A DNA stretch of 27,791 bases, taken from contig CAYXNS010000035.1 of assembly GCA_964466315.1 (NCBI GenBank), forward strand, positions 1-27,791, read 5' to 3'. Within the stretch, counting starts at the first letter, position 1. Each line of letters opens with the position of its first letter. The notes below the pieces were generated by a model that saw only the letters and a program-made list of their open reading frames with translations, was not told the origin of the DNA and searched no databases. Position numbers and translations under genes: made by a program. Source of the DNA: SMWC01 sp964466315. Lineage in GTDB: Bacteria; Pseudomonadota; Gammaproteobacteria; Steroidobacterales; Rariloculaceae. Below are positions 15,193 through 24,305 of the stretch, in pieces.

Positions 15193-15567
15193 CTAGTTCT
15201 TCGGTCGCTTCGAACCGTACTTGGATCGGCCGCGGCGCCGATCACCGACGCCGGCACAATCCAATGTTCCGCGCACGACGTGATAACGCACTCCAGGCAA
15301 ATCCTTCACGCGACCACCGCGAATCAGCACGACCGAGTGCTCCTGGAGGTTATGCCCCTCGCCCCCGATGTAGCTCGTTACTTCGAAGCCATTGGTGAGC
15401 CGCACGCGTGCCACTTTACGCATCGCCGAGTTGGGCTTCTTCGGCGTCGTCGTATAAACGCGCGTGCAGACACCGCGTTTTTGCGGAGAAGCCCCAAGCG
15501 CCGGAACGTTGCTTTTGGCCCTCTTCGTCGATCGCGGCTTGCGAACCAGCTGATTTGTCGTCGCCAT
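15193..15567 (-). CDS. rpsL: 30S ribosomal protein S12
   Basis: S12 lies at the decoding centre and governs accuracy. The 124-residue product begins MATTNQLVRKPRSTKRAKSN. Lys43 (in TTTPKKPNSAMRK) and Lys88 (in RGGRVKDLPGVRYH) are both present, so the common streptomycin-resistance substitutions are absent. Asp89 is the residue that is methylthiolated in relatives. ATG at 15567 has a GAAGG site. It opens the str cluster and is preceded by its own promoter-like sequence and a leader with three hairpins. Confidence 0.98.
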   Translation of the reverse strand: MATTNQLVRKPRSTKRAKSNVPALGASPQKRGVCTRVYTTTPKKPNSAMRKVARVRLTNGFEVTSYIGGEGHNLQEHSVVLIRGGRVKDLPGVRYHVVRGTLDCAGVGDRRRGRSKYGSKRPKN

Positions 15568-15695
15568 CTATTACCTTCAAATAAAGATCGGCCCGTTGCC
15601 GGTTTTCGGCATCCGGGCCTCATTACGATTGCCCCCCGGCAAGCTGCCGTGGGGCTTTGAGTTTTTCTAGTCAGCGCCTCGCTGACCTTGGGCAG
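15568..15695 (-). promoter_or_regulatory. Structured 5' leader of the rpsL transcript
   Basis: This is the untranslated stretch between the expected start of transcription and rpsL. It carries three consecutive hairpins on the transcript strand. The first is a perfect 7-bp stem GTCAGCG-AGG-CGCTGAC (15686-15670). The second is a 9-bp stem with one A/G mismatch and the loop AGCTT (15655-15631). The third has GGCCCG pairing CGGGCC outside and TGCCG pairing CGGCA inside (15619-15590). The third ends about 22 bases before the rpsL ATG and is followed by ATCTTTATTT, which is a poor terminator tract. A ribosomal-protein-controlled leader is a reasonable guess, but I do not recognise a known class. 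Confidence 0.5.
15631..15667 (+). terminator. Terminator-like hairpin facing the plus strand
   Basis: The second hairpin of the rpsL leader (15631-15655) is directly followed on the plus strand by TTTGAGTTTTT (15656-15666), giving the look of an intrinsic terminator for rightward transcription. On the minus strand the same hairpin is preceded by the A-rich complement and has no T tract after it. No plus-strand gene is present, so it could only stop antisense transcripts entering rpoC, or the T-rich tract may be chance. Confidence 0.3.
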
Positions 15696-15701
15696 CAGGA
15701 A

Positions 15702-15731
15702 ATTCTAGAGGCCGCCCTCGCAGACTGTCAA
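15702..15731 (-). promoter_or_regulatory. Sigma-70-type promoter upstream of rpsL
   Basis: On the minus strand a perfect TTGACA (15731-15726) is followed after 18 bases by TAGAAT (15707-15702), one change from consensus. The -35 box overlaps the rpoC stop codon. Expected initiation is near 15695, giving a leader of about 128 bases. This would drive rpsL-rpsG-fusA-tuf-rpsJ, the equivalent of the str promoter. The box quality and placement are good; activity is inferred. Confidence 0.7.
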
Positions 15732-18700
15732 CTAATACTTGTCGCTTCAGCCTCCTCGGTTTCCGCCGAAGCTGCCGGGACCTCTTCGGCAGGCGTTTCG
15801 GCCAGCGTTTCTGCGGCCTCCGGCGCTCCCGCACTCTCCATCAGGGATTCCTCCAGCTCCTTGAGTTCCGCCGACAGGATATCTTCCTGACTTCTGCGGC
15901 GCTCCTCATGGTGGGCGACGCCCGTACCGGCTGGAATCAGCCGCCCGACGATCACATTCTCCTTCAAGCCACGCAGGTCGTCCTGCATACCACGCACGGC
16001 GGCTTCGGTCAGGACGCGCGTAGTCTCCTGGAAGGAAGCAGCCGAGATGAACGACTCCGTCGCGAGCGAGGCCTTGGTGATGCCCAGCAGGACCGGGACG
16101 TACGTCGCTTGTTCGCCGCCACGGGCTTCGACCTCCTCGTTGGTCTCGAGCACTCTGGCCCTATCGACCTGCTCACCACGCAGGAAGCGTGTCTCGCCCG
16201 GAAGCCTGATCTCCGCCTTGCGGAGCATCTGCCGAATGATCACCTCGATGTGCTTGTCGTTGATCTTCACGCCCTGCAGTCGGTAGACATCCTGGATCTC
16301 TCGGACTAGATAATCCGCCAGCCGCTCGACACCTTGCAACCGCAGGATATCGTGTGGGTTCGGTTCTCCGTCGGCGATGATTTCGCCGCGGATGACCGTC
16401 TCGCCCTCGAAAACGTTGAGGTGCCGCCACTTCGGAATCAGCTCCTCGTGCCGCTTACCCTCCTCGTCCATGATGATGAGTCTGCGCTTACCCTTGGTCT
16501 CTTTACCGAAGCCCACGGTACCCGTGTGCTCGGCGAGGATCGCCGACTCCTTCGGCCGGCGGGCCTCGAACAGATCGGCGACTCGAGGCAGACCACCCGT
16601 GATGTCACGCGTCTTCGTGGTCTCCTGTGGCAGGCGTGCGAGCACGTCCCCGACGACGACACGCGAACCGCTCTCCATGCTGAGCACGGCGCCGGACGGC
16701 AACGTAAAGACAGCAGGGATGTCGGTGTTCGGGAAGCAGATCGGCTCACCCTTATCGTCGACGAGCTTCGCGATCGGCCGATAGTCCGTTCCCGCGCCGC
16801 GCTGTGCCGGGTCCAGTATGACCGTACTCGTCAGACCGGTGATCTCGTCGACCTGCGTCGTGACGGTCACACCATCGATGAAATCCTCGAACTCGATGCG
16901 GCCGCTGACTTCCGTGACGACCGGATGGGTATGCGGGTCCCAGGTAGCGACGAGCTGACCCGATTCTACGGTCTCGCCATCCTGAATGCTGAGGATCGCG
17001 CCGTAAGGCACTTTGTAACGTTCACGCTCGCGGCCGAATTGATCGATGACAGCCAGCTCGCAAGAGCGTGACGTCGCGACCAGATATCCCTTCTTCTCAT
17101 GCTGCACGGCTTTCATGTTATGCATGCGGATCGTGCCGGCGCCCTTGACCTCGACGTTGTTCACCGCAGCGGAACGAGACGCCGCACCACCAATATGGAA
17201 GGTACGCATCGTGAGCTGTGTACCGGGCTCGCCGATCGACTGGGCCGCGATGACGCCGACAGACTCGCCTTTGTCGACCGGGTGCCCCCTACCGAGATCG
17301 CGCCCGTAGCACTGGGCGCACACGCCGTAGCGCATCTCGCAGGTGATGGGCGAGCGCACGAGTAGTTGATCGACGGACGAAGCCTCCAAGAGTTCGACGG
17401 CCACCTCGTCGAGCAGCATACCGGCTTCGAGCACCACGGTCTCGGTGCCCGGCGCTTCTACATCGATTGCCGCGACTCGGCCCAGGACGCGCTCCCGTAA
17501 CGGCTCGACGATATCGCCGCCCTCGACCAGGGGCGTCATCATGAGTCCCGTTATCGTGCCGCAATCCTTTTGTGTCACGACGAGATCCTGAGCGACGTCA
17601 ACCAGGCGCCTCGTGAGGTACCCCGAGTTCGCCGTCTTCAAGGCCGTGTCTGCCAATCCTTTTCGAGCTCCGTGCGTCGAGATGAAGTACTGAAGTACAT
17701 CCAGCCCCTCACGGAAGTTGGCAGTGATGGGTGTTTCGATGATCGATCCGTCGGGCTTGGCCATGAGGCCACGCATACCGGCGAGCTGTCGGATCTGCGC
17801 GGTGGAACCTCTCGCGCCTGAATCGGCCATCATGTAAATGGAATTGAAGGAATCCTGTTGCCTGTCCTTGCCCGAAGCGTCCTGAACTGTTTCAAGACGC
17901 AACTTATCCATCATGGCCTTGGCGACCTGGTCGTTGGTACGCGACCAGATATCGACAACCTTGTTGTAACGCTCGCCAGCGGTCACGAGACCCGATGCGT
18001 ATTGATCCTGGATATCCTTAACCTCACCTTCTGCAAGATGCAGGATTTCTGGTTTTTGCTCAGGAACGACCATGTCGTTAACACCAAAGGAAACTCCGGC
18101 TCGCGTCGCGTAGTTGAAGCCCGTGTACATGAGCTGGTCGGCGAACACGACCGTTTCCTTGATTCCCAGCTGCCGATAACAGGCATTGATGACCCGCGAG
18201 ATCGCGCGCTTGTTCATCGGCTGATTGATGAGATCGAAGCTCAAACCAGCCGGCATGATCTCCGACAGCAGTGCGCGGCCGACTGTCGTCTCCACGAGCC
18301 GGGGCCGCCCATCCGATTCTTCATTTTCCTCCGGGACGGAATCCACACGTACGCTGATGCGCGTGTGCACCTCGACGTTACGGTTCTCGTAAGCGCGATG
18401 GACCTCATCAACGTTCGCGAACATCATGCCCTCGCCCTTGGCGTTGATGCGCTCGCGACTCATATAGTAGAGGCCGAGTACGACGTCTTGTGAGGGGACG
18501 ATGATTGGTTCGCCGTTCGCAGGAGACAGTATATTGTTACTCGACATCATTAAGGCCCTAGCCTCGAGCTGAGCCTCCAACGACAGCGGCACGTGTACCG
18601 CCATCTGATCGCCATCGAAGTCGGCATTGAAGGCCGTGCAGACGAGCGGGTGCAGCTGAATGGCTTTACCTTCGATCAATACCGGTTCGAAAGCCTGTAT

Positions 18701-19999
18701 TCCGAGCCTGTGCAGCGTCGGTGCGCGGTTCAGCATAACGGGGTGCTCGCGTATGACCTGCTCCAGGATGTCCCAGACCTCCGGTCCTTCGCGTTCAACG
18801 AGCCGTTTCGCAGCCTTGATAGTCGTCGCCTCGCCGCGGAGTTGCAGCTTCGAGAAGATGAAGGGCTTGAAGAGCTCCAGAGCCAGCTTCTTGGGCAGCC
18901 CACATTGATGCAGCTTCAGCGTGGGGCCGACGACGATGACCGAGCGGCCCGAATAGTCGACGCGCTTGCCGAGCAGGTTCTGTCGGAAACGCCCCTGTTT
19001 GCCCTTGATCATATCGGCCAGAGACTTGAGCGGCCGCTTGTTGGTGCCGGTAATTGCCCGGCCTCGGCGCCCGTTGTCCAGAAGTGCGTCGACGGACTCC
19101 TGCAGCATGCGCTTCTCATTGCGCACGATAATGTCCGGCGCGTTCAGTTCCAGAAGACGCCGCAGTCGATTGTTGCGATTGATGACGCGGCGATAAAGGT
19201 CGTTAAGATCCGATGTCGCGAAGCGGCCACCGTCCAGCGGCACGAGCGGCCTGAGATCCGGCGGGAGCACCGGCAGCACCGTCATGACCATCCAGCCGGG
19301 TTGGTTTTTCGAATTAAGGAAGGACTCCAGCAACTTCAGGCGCTTCGACAGGCGCTTTATCTTGGTTTCGGAGTTGGTTCCGGCGATGTCCTCCCGGACC
19401 TGAGCGGCCTCAGCAGGGAGATCGAGACTCGTCAACAGGTCACGAACCGCCTCTGCCCCCATACGCGCATCGAACTCGTCGCCGTATTGCTCGATGGCGT
19501 CGAGGTAAGTTTCATCCGTTAGCAGTTGACCACGCTCCAGCGGCGTCATGCCCGGATCTACGACGACGAACGCCTCGAAATAGAGGATTCGCTCGATCTC
19601 GCGCAACGTCATGTCGAGCATGAGACCGATACGTGACGGCAGCGATTTCAGGAACCAGATGTGAGCGACGGGGCTCGCGAGCTCTACATGTCCCATGCGC
19701 TCCCGGCGCACTTTCGTCTGCGTGACCTCAACACCACATTTTTCGCACACGACGCCTCTATGCTTGAGCCGCTTGTATTTGCCGCACAGGCACTCGTAAT
19801 CCTTTATCGGGCCGAAGATCTTCGCGCAGAAAAGTCCATCCCTCTCGGGCTTGAACGTCCGGTAGTTGATCGTCTCCGGCTTCTTGACCTCGCCGTAAGA
19901 CCAGGATCGGATCATATCCGGCGACGCCAGGCCGATCCGGATGGCGTCGAAGTCCTCAACCGGAGACTGCTGTTTGAAGAGTGTCAGTAAATCCTTCAT
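15728..19999 (-). CDS. rpoC: DNA-directed RNA polymerase subunit beta'
   Basis: Beta' is the catalytic clamp subunit of RNA polymerase. The 1423-residue product begins MKDLLTLFKQQSPVEDFDAI. Zinc site 1 has Cys70, Cys72, Cys85 and Cys88. The Mg-binding loop NADFDGD is at 458-464, the same numbers as in E. coli. The second zinc cluster is seen in TQKDCGTITG and in CEMRYGVCAQCYGRD. The C-terminus after about residue 1375 is an Ala/Glu-rich, probably disordered tail (such as ETLAETPAEEVPAASAETEE) that makes it slightly longer than E. coli (1407). ATG at 19999 has an AGGTGAG site. It follows rpoB by 57 bases. Confidence 0.98.
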   Translation of the reverse strand: MKDLLTLFKQQSPVEDFDAIRIGLASPDMIRSWSYGEVKKPETINYRTFKPERDGLFCAKIFGPIKDYECLCGKYKRLKHRGVVCEKCGVEVTQTKVRRERMGHVELASPVAHIWFLKSLPSRIGLMLDMTLREIERILYFEAFVVVDPGMTPLERGQLLTDETYLDAIEQYGDEFDARMGAEAVRDLLTSLDLPAEAAQVREDIAGTNSETKIKRLSKRLKLLESFLNSKNQPGWMVMTVLPVLPPDLRPLVPLDGGRFATSDLNDLYRRVINRNNRLRRLLELNAPDIIVRNEKRMLQESVDALLDNGRRGRAITGTNKRPLKSLADMIKGKQGRFRQNLLGKRVDYSGRSVIVVGPTLKLHQCGLPKKLALELFKPFIFSKLQLRGEATTIKAAKRLVEREGPEVWDILEQVIREHPVMLNRAPTLHRLGIQAFEPVLIEGKAIQLHPLVCTAFNADFDGDQMAVHVPLSLEAQLEARALMMSSNNILSPANGEPIIVPSQDVVLGLYYMSRERINAKGEGMMFANVDEVHRAYENRNVEVHTRISVRVDSVPEENEESDGRPRLVETTVGRALLSEIMPAGLSFDLINQPMNKRAISRVINACYRQLGIKETVVFADQLMYTGFNYATRAGVSFGVNDMVVPEQKPEILHLAEGEVKDIQDQYASGLVTAGERYNKVVDIWSRTNDQVAKAMMDKLRLETVQDASGKDRQQDSFNSIYMMADSGARGSTAQIRQLAGMRGLMAKPDGSIIETPITANFREGLDVLQYFISTHGARKGLADTALKTANSGYLTRRLVDVAQDLVVTQKDCGTITGLMMTPLVEGGDIVEPLRERVLGRVAAIDVEAPGTETVVLEAGMLLDEVAVELLEASSVDQLLVRSPITCEMRYGVCAQCYGRDLGRGHPVDKGESVGVIAAQSIGEPGTQLTMRTFHIGGAASRSAAVNNVEVKGAGTIRMHNMKAVQHEKKGYLVATSRSCELAVIDQFGRERERYKVPYGAILSIQDGETVESGQLVATWDPHTHPVVTEVSGRIEFEDFIDGVTVTTQVDEITGLTSTVILDPAQRGAGTDYRPIAKLVDDKGEPICFPNTDIPAVFTLPSGAVLSMESGSRVVVGDVLARLPQETTKTRDITGGLPRVADLFEARRPKESAILAEHTGTVGFGKETKGKRRLIIMDEEGKRHEELIPKWRHLNVFEGETVIRGEIIADGEPNPHDILRLQGVERLADYLVREIQDVYRLQGVKINDKHIEVIIRQMLRKAEIRLPGETRFLRGEQVDRARVLETNEEVEARGGEQATYVPVLLGITKASLATESFISAASFQETTRVLTEAAVRGMQDDLRGLKENVIVGRLIPAGTGVAHHEERRRSQEDILSAELKELEESLMESAGAPEAAETLAETPAEEVPAASAETEEAEATSIS

Positions 20000-20056
20000 C
20001 GGGAACTCACCTATTGCATAGTATTCCGTTAACCAACTCGCCTGCTTACCGCAAGC

Positions 20057-23000
20057 TTAATCCGTCTGCTCCAGATCGATGTTGATGCCCAGCGAGCGGA
20101 TCTCCTTCACGAGCACGTTGAAGGACTCCGGCATACCGGCCTCCATCTCATGCGTCCCATCGACGATGTTCTTGTACATCCTGGTCCGGCCCTGGACGTC
20201 ATCCGATTTAACCGTCAGCATCTCCTGGAGCGTGTATGAAGCGCCGTAGGCTTCTAACGCCCACACCTCCATTTCGCCGAATCGCTGGCCGCCGAACTGG
20301 GCTTTTCCGCCCAGGGGTTGCTGCGTGACCAGACTGTAAGGACCTGTTGACCGCGCGTGCATCTTGTCGTCGACCAGATGGTTGAGCTTCAGCATGTACA
20401 TGTAGCCGACTGTCACGGGCCGATCGAACGCCTCACCGGTACGACCGTTATACAAGGTCGCTTGCCCCGACTCGGGTAACCCCGCCATCGTCAGGAGATT
20501 CTTGATCTCAGTCTCGCTTGCGCCGTCGAAGACCGGCGTCGCCATCGGAACGCCGTGACTTAAGTTCTCGGCGAGTTCATAAAGCTCCTGGTCGCTGAGG
20601 CTCTTTACATTCTCCTTCTGGCCGCCGGTCTCATTGTAGAGATCGGTCAGGAATCCTCGAAGTGAGGCAGCCGATTCCTCGGCCGCAAGCATCTCACCGA
20701 TCTTCAGGCCAACTCCCTTCGCCGCCCATCCCAGATGCGTCTCCAGCACTTGACCGACGTTCATACGCGAGGGAACACCGAGCGGATTCAATACGATATC
20801 CACCGGCGTGCCGTCATCCATATACGGCATATCCTCTACCGGCACGATCGTCGAGATCACGCCTTTGTTGCCATGACGGCCGGCCATCTTGTCGCCGGGC
20901 TGAATACGCCGCTTGACGGCGAGGTACACCTTGACCATCTTGAGGACACCCGGAGCGAGATCGTCACCGGCAGTAATTTTGTGCTTCTTCTCCTCGTAAC
21001 GACGCTCGAACTCTTCGACCTGTGCACGCAAACGTTCCGCAGCCTTCTCGAGTTGCGTGTTGGCGGCGTCGTTCTTCAAGCGAACCTCGAACCATCTCTC
21101 GCGGGGTATGCCGTCCAGATAGGTCTTCGCGATCTTGCCGCCCGCCTTCAATTCCTTCGGCCCGCCCGCAGCGATCTTGCCGACGAGTAATGTCTCTACG
21201 CGCTGGTAGATATCGTCTTCGAGGATACGTTGCTGATCATCCAGATCCTTGCGCACGGCAACGAGCTCGTGTCGCTCAATCGCGAGCGCGCGATTGTCCT
21301 TCTCGATACCGTCACGAGTAAACACACGCACGTCGATGACGGCACCGTCCATGCCTGGGGGTACCCGTAAGGACGTGTCCTTAACGTCGGAAGCTTTCTC
21401 GCCGAAGATGGCTCGCAGCAACTTCTCTTCTGGAGTCAACTGCGATTCGCCCTTCGGCGTCACTTTACCGACCAGAATGTCGCTGGCGCGAACTTCCGCG
21501 CCAATAAACGCGATCCCGGACTCGTCGAGCTTCGTCAGAGACGTGTCGCCGACGTTCGGAATATCGGAGGTGACCTCCTCCGGGCCGAGCTTCGTATCAC
21601 GGGCAACGCAGGTCAGCTCCTCGATATGAATCGTAGTAAACCGATCCTCCTGCACGACCCGTTCGGAGATCAGGATTGAGTCCTCGAAATTGTAGCCGTG
21701 CCAGGGCATGAACGCAGCGAGCAGATTCTGCCCCAGGGCCAGCTCGCCTAATGACGTGGATGGCCCATCAGCCAGGACATCGCCTGCCTTGATCACGTCA
21801 CACGCTTTCGCCAGAGGACGTTGATTGATACAAGTGTTCTGGTTCGACCGCGTGTATTTGATGAGGTTGTAGATGTCTACGCCTGACTTACCGGCATCGG
21901 TCTCCTCATCATTGACGCGCACGACGATTCGAGATGCATCGACCGAGTCGACGACTCCACCGCGCTGAGCGATTACGGTCACACCGGAATCTACTGCGAC
22001 CGCGCGCTCCATACCGGTCCCGACCAACGGTGTCTCCGTGCGTAAAGTCGGCACGGCCTGGCGCTGCATATTCGAGCCCATGAGAGCGCGGTTGGCATCG
22101 TCGTGCTCGAGGAATGGGATTAATGACGCCGCAACCGAAACGATCTGCTTCGGCGATACGTCCATGTATTCGATCTGGTCCGAGGGCAGCATCGAGAACT
22201 CATTCTTATACCGGGAAGAGACCAGATCGTCGACGAATTCGCCCTTCGGCGTCAGATTCGCATTCGCCTGCGCGATGACGAACTGCCCTTCTTCAATGGC
22301 TGACAGGTACTCGATCTTATTCGTGACCTTGCCCTTGTTGACCTTGCGATAAGGCGTCTCGAGAAATCCATAATCGTTCGTTCGCGCATAAACGGCGAGC
22401 GAGTTGATGAGCCCGATATTCGGGCCCTCAGGCGTCTCGATCGGGCAGACACGGCCATAGTGCGTGGGATGAACGTCACGTACCTCAAATCCCGCACGCT
22501 CGCGCGTCAGGCCGCCGGGCCCTAACGCCGATACGCGGCGCTTATGGGTGACCTCGGATAGAGGATTGTTCTGATCCATGAACTGCGATAGCTGGCTGGA
22601 GCCGAAGAATTCTTTTACCGCCGCGGCGACCGGCTTGGCGTTGATCATCTCCTGCGGCATCAATCCTTCCGACTCGGCGAGCGTCAGGCGCTCCTTCACA
22701 GCTCGCTCGACACGAACGAGACCGATACGGAAAGCGTTCTCGGCCATCTCACCGACGCTGCGAATGCGACGATTACCCAGGTGATCGATATCGTCAACCG
22801 AGCCGCTGCCATTGCGGATGTCGACGAGAGTCTGGAGCACGGCGATGATGTCCTCCTTGCTGAGGATTCCATCGCCCTCGGAGTCCGCACGACCGACCCT
22901 GCGGTTAAATTTCATTCGGCCGACTGCCGACAGATCGTAGCGCTCGGGATTAAAGAACAGGTTCTGGAAGAGATTCTCCGCAGCGTCCTTTGTCGGGGGC

Positions 23001-24139
23001 TCCCCGGGACGCATCACCCGGTAGATCTCGACTAATGCTTCCAGCCGCGTCTGCGTCGAATCTATCTTCAATGTGTTGGATATGAAGGGGCCGCGATCCA
23101 GGTCGTTCACGAAAAGCGTGTTGAGCTTTTTGATGCCGCTTGCCATGAGAGTCTCGATCGACTCGACGGTTAGTTCATCGTTCGCGTTCGCGATTACCTC
23201 TCCCGTATCCTCGTCGACGACATCGTGCGCGAGTATGCGCCCTTCCAGATACTCTGGCTGAACCTCGAGATATTTGACCTTGGCCTTTTCCAGCTCTCGG
23301 ATATGCCGCACGGTGATTCGGCGATCCTTCTCGACGATCATCTTTCGACCAACTTTGATATCGAAACTTGCGGTCTCGCCTCTGAGCCGCTCAGCGACAA
23401 GCTTCAGCTGAATGCCCTTCGACGTTAGAGTGAACTCGTTTTTTTCGAAAAAGAGATCGATAATCTCCTCGTTCGTGAAGTCGAGCGCTCGCAAAATAAT
23501 CGTTACCGGCAACTTACGCCGGCGATCGATTCGCACAAAGACACTGTCCTTCGGGTCGAACTCAAAATCCAACCACGAGCCACGGTACGGTATGACTCGA
23601 GCCGAAAACAGAAGCTTTCCGGACGAGTGCGTCTTGCCCTTGTCATGATCGAAGAACACGCCGGGGGATCGATGAAGCTGCGATACGACGACTCGCTCCG
23701 TGCCGTTGATCACGAAAGTGCCGTGATCCGTCATCAAAGGCATCTCACCGAGGTAAACTTCCTGCTCGCGTATGTCCTTGACCTTCTTCTTGGTACCCGT
23801 GGCTTCCTTGTCGTATATGACCAGCCTGACCAGGACACGCAGCGGAGCCGCGTAAGTGAGCCCGCGCAGCTGGCATTCCTTTACGTCGAAGACCGGTTCC
23901 CCGAGGCGATAACTGACGTACTCCAGCGTAGCATTACCGGAATAGCTGGCGATCGGGAAAACGCTTTGAAAGGCCGAGTGCAGCCCCATGTCGTCGCGTT
24001 TCGCAGGATCGGCTTCCTTCTGTAGGAACTTGTGATAAGACGCAAGCTGGATCGAAAGCAGATAGGGAACATCCAAGATACTTGGAAGTTTCCCGAAGTT
24101 CTTCCGAATACGCTTTTTCTCAGTAAACGAATACGCCAT
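20057..24139 (-). CDS. rpoB: DNA-directed RNA polymerase subunit beta
   Basis: Beta forms the other half of the polymerase active-site cleft and the rifampicin pocket. The 1360-residue product begins MAYSFTEKKRIRKNFGKLPS and ends LGINIDLEQTD, close to E. coli (1342). The rifampicin region (FFGSSQLSQFMDQNN, then SEVTHKRRVSALGPGGLTRE) has Asp522, His532 and Ser537, equivalent to E. coli 516, 526 and 531, all in the sensitive state. The C-terminal part includes KMAGRHGNKGVIS. ATG at 24139 has a GAGGA site. It is separated from rplL by a 166-base gap with an attenuator-like hairpin. Confidence 0.98.
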   Translation of the reverse strand: MAYSFTEKKRIRKNFGKLPSILDVPYLLSIQLASYHKFLQKEADPAKRDDMGLHSAFQSVFPIASYSGNATLEYVSYRLGEPVFDVKECQLRGLTYAAPLRVLVRLVIYDKEATGTKKKVKDIREQEVYLGEMPLMTDHGTFVINGTERVVVSQLHRSPGVFFDHDKGKTHSSGKLLFSARVIPYRGSWLDFEFDPKDSVFVRIDRRRKLPVTIILRALDFTNEEIIDLFFEKNEFTLTSKGIQLKLVAERLRGETASFDIKVGRKMIVEKDRRITVRHIRELEKAKVKYLEVQPEYLEGRILAHDVVDEDTGEVIANANDELTVESIETLMASGIKKLNTLFVNDLDRGPFISNTLKIDSTQTRLEALVEIYRVMRPGEPPTKDAAENLFQNLFFNPERYDLSAVGRMKFNRRVGRADSEGDGILSKEDIIAVLQTLVDIRNGSGSVDDIDHLGNRRIRSVGEMAENAFRIGLVRVERAVKERLTLAESEGLMPQEMINAKPVAAAVKEFFGSSQLSQFMDQNNPLSEVTHKRRVSALGPGGLTRERAGFEVRDVHPTHYGRVCPIETPEGPNIGLINSLAVYARTNDYGFLETPYRKVNKGKVTNKIEYLSAIEEGQFVIAQANANLTPKGEFVDDLVSSRYKNEFSMLPSDQIEYMDVSPKQIVSVAASLIPFLEHDDANRALMGSNMQRQAVPTLRTETPLVGTGMERAVAVDSGVTVIAQRGGVVDSVDASRIVVRVNDEETDAGKSGVDIYNLIKYTRSNQNTCINQRPLAKACDVIKAGDVLADGPSTSLGELALGQNLLAAFMPWHGYNFEDSILISERVVQEDRFTTIHIEELTCVARDTKLGPEEVTSDIPNVGDTSLTKLDESGIAFIGAEVRASDILVGKVTPKGESQLTPEEKLLRAIFGEKASDVKDTSLRVPPGMDGAVIDVRVFTRDGIEKDNRALAIERHELVAVRKDLDDQQRILEDDIYQRVETLLVGKIAAGGPKELKAGGKIAKTYLDGIPRERWFEVRLKNDAANTQLEKAAERLRAQVEEFERRYEEKKHKITAGDDLAPGVLKMVKVYLAVKRRIQPGDKMAGRHGNKGVISTIVPVEDMPYMDDGTPVDIVLNPLGVPSRMNVGQVLETHLGWAAKGVGLKIGEMLAAEESAASLRGFLTDLYNETGGQKENVKSLSDQELYELAENLSHGVPMATPVFDGASETEIKNLLTMAGLPESGQATLYNGRTGEAFDRPVTVGYMYMLKLNHLVDDKMHARSTGPYSLVTQQPLGGKAQFGGQRFGEMEVWALEAYGASYTLQEMLTVKSDDVQGRTRMYKNIVDGTHEMEAGMPESFNVLVKEIRSLGINIDLEQTD

Positions 24140-24161
24140 CGTGGATTTCCTCGACTACGCT

Positions 24162-24185
24162 AAAAAACTACGTACGGTTGCACGT
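24162..24185 (-). terminator. Attenuator-like hairpin and T tract before rpoB
   Basis: On the transcript strand ACGTGC (24185-24180), loop AACC, GTACGT (24175-24170) form a 6-bp stem with one G-U pair, followed after AG by six T residues (24167-24162). It lies 22 bases before the rpoB ATG. The stem is weak, so only partial termination is expected. In E. coli a partial terminator in the rplL-rpoB gap lowers rpoBC expression relative to the ribosomal genes; this could play the same part. Confidence 0.5.
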
Positions 24186-24261
24186 TCTTTGTTGAAAGAC
24201 GCAGAATCCAGCCGCTCATCGCAACTGGGTTGTCTGCACAGAATCTCGTCCACAGCACGCT

Positions 24262-24295
24262 GCAGCCGCGGGCTGTTTCGTGGGCGAGCGGCTGC
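24262..24295 (-). promoter_or_regulatory. Long-stem hairpin after rplL
   Basis: GCAGCCGC (24295-24288) and GCGGCTGC (24269-24262) form a perfect 8-bp stem with an 18-base loop, 10 bases after the rplL stop. No T tract follows, so it does not look like an intrinsic terminator. It could be an mRNA-processing site or a stabiliser of the rplL 3' end; E. coli has an RNase III site in this gap. That role is an inference from location. Confidence 0.4.
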
Positions 24296-24305
24296 CTGCG
24301 CCGTA

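Noticed and set aside
16334..17071. A 245-codon plus-strand frame opposite rpoC
   Set aside because: It is antisense to conserved beta' sequence, with no family resemblance or ribosome binding context; it is treated as a shadow frame.
18593..19522. A 309-codon plus-strand frame opposite rpoC
   Set aside because: It lies wholly antisense to a highly conserved gene, has no recognisable domain, and is the kind of long antisense frame that GC-rich codon bias creates.
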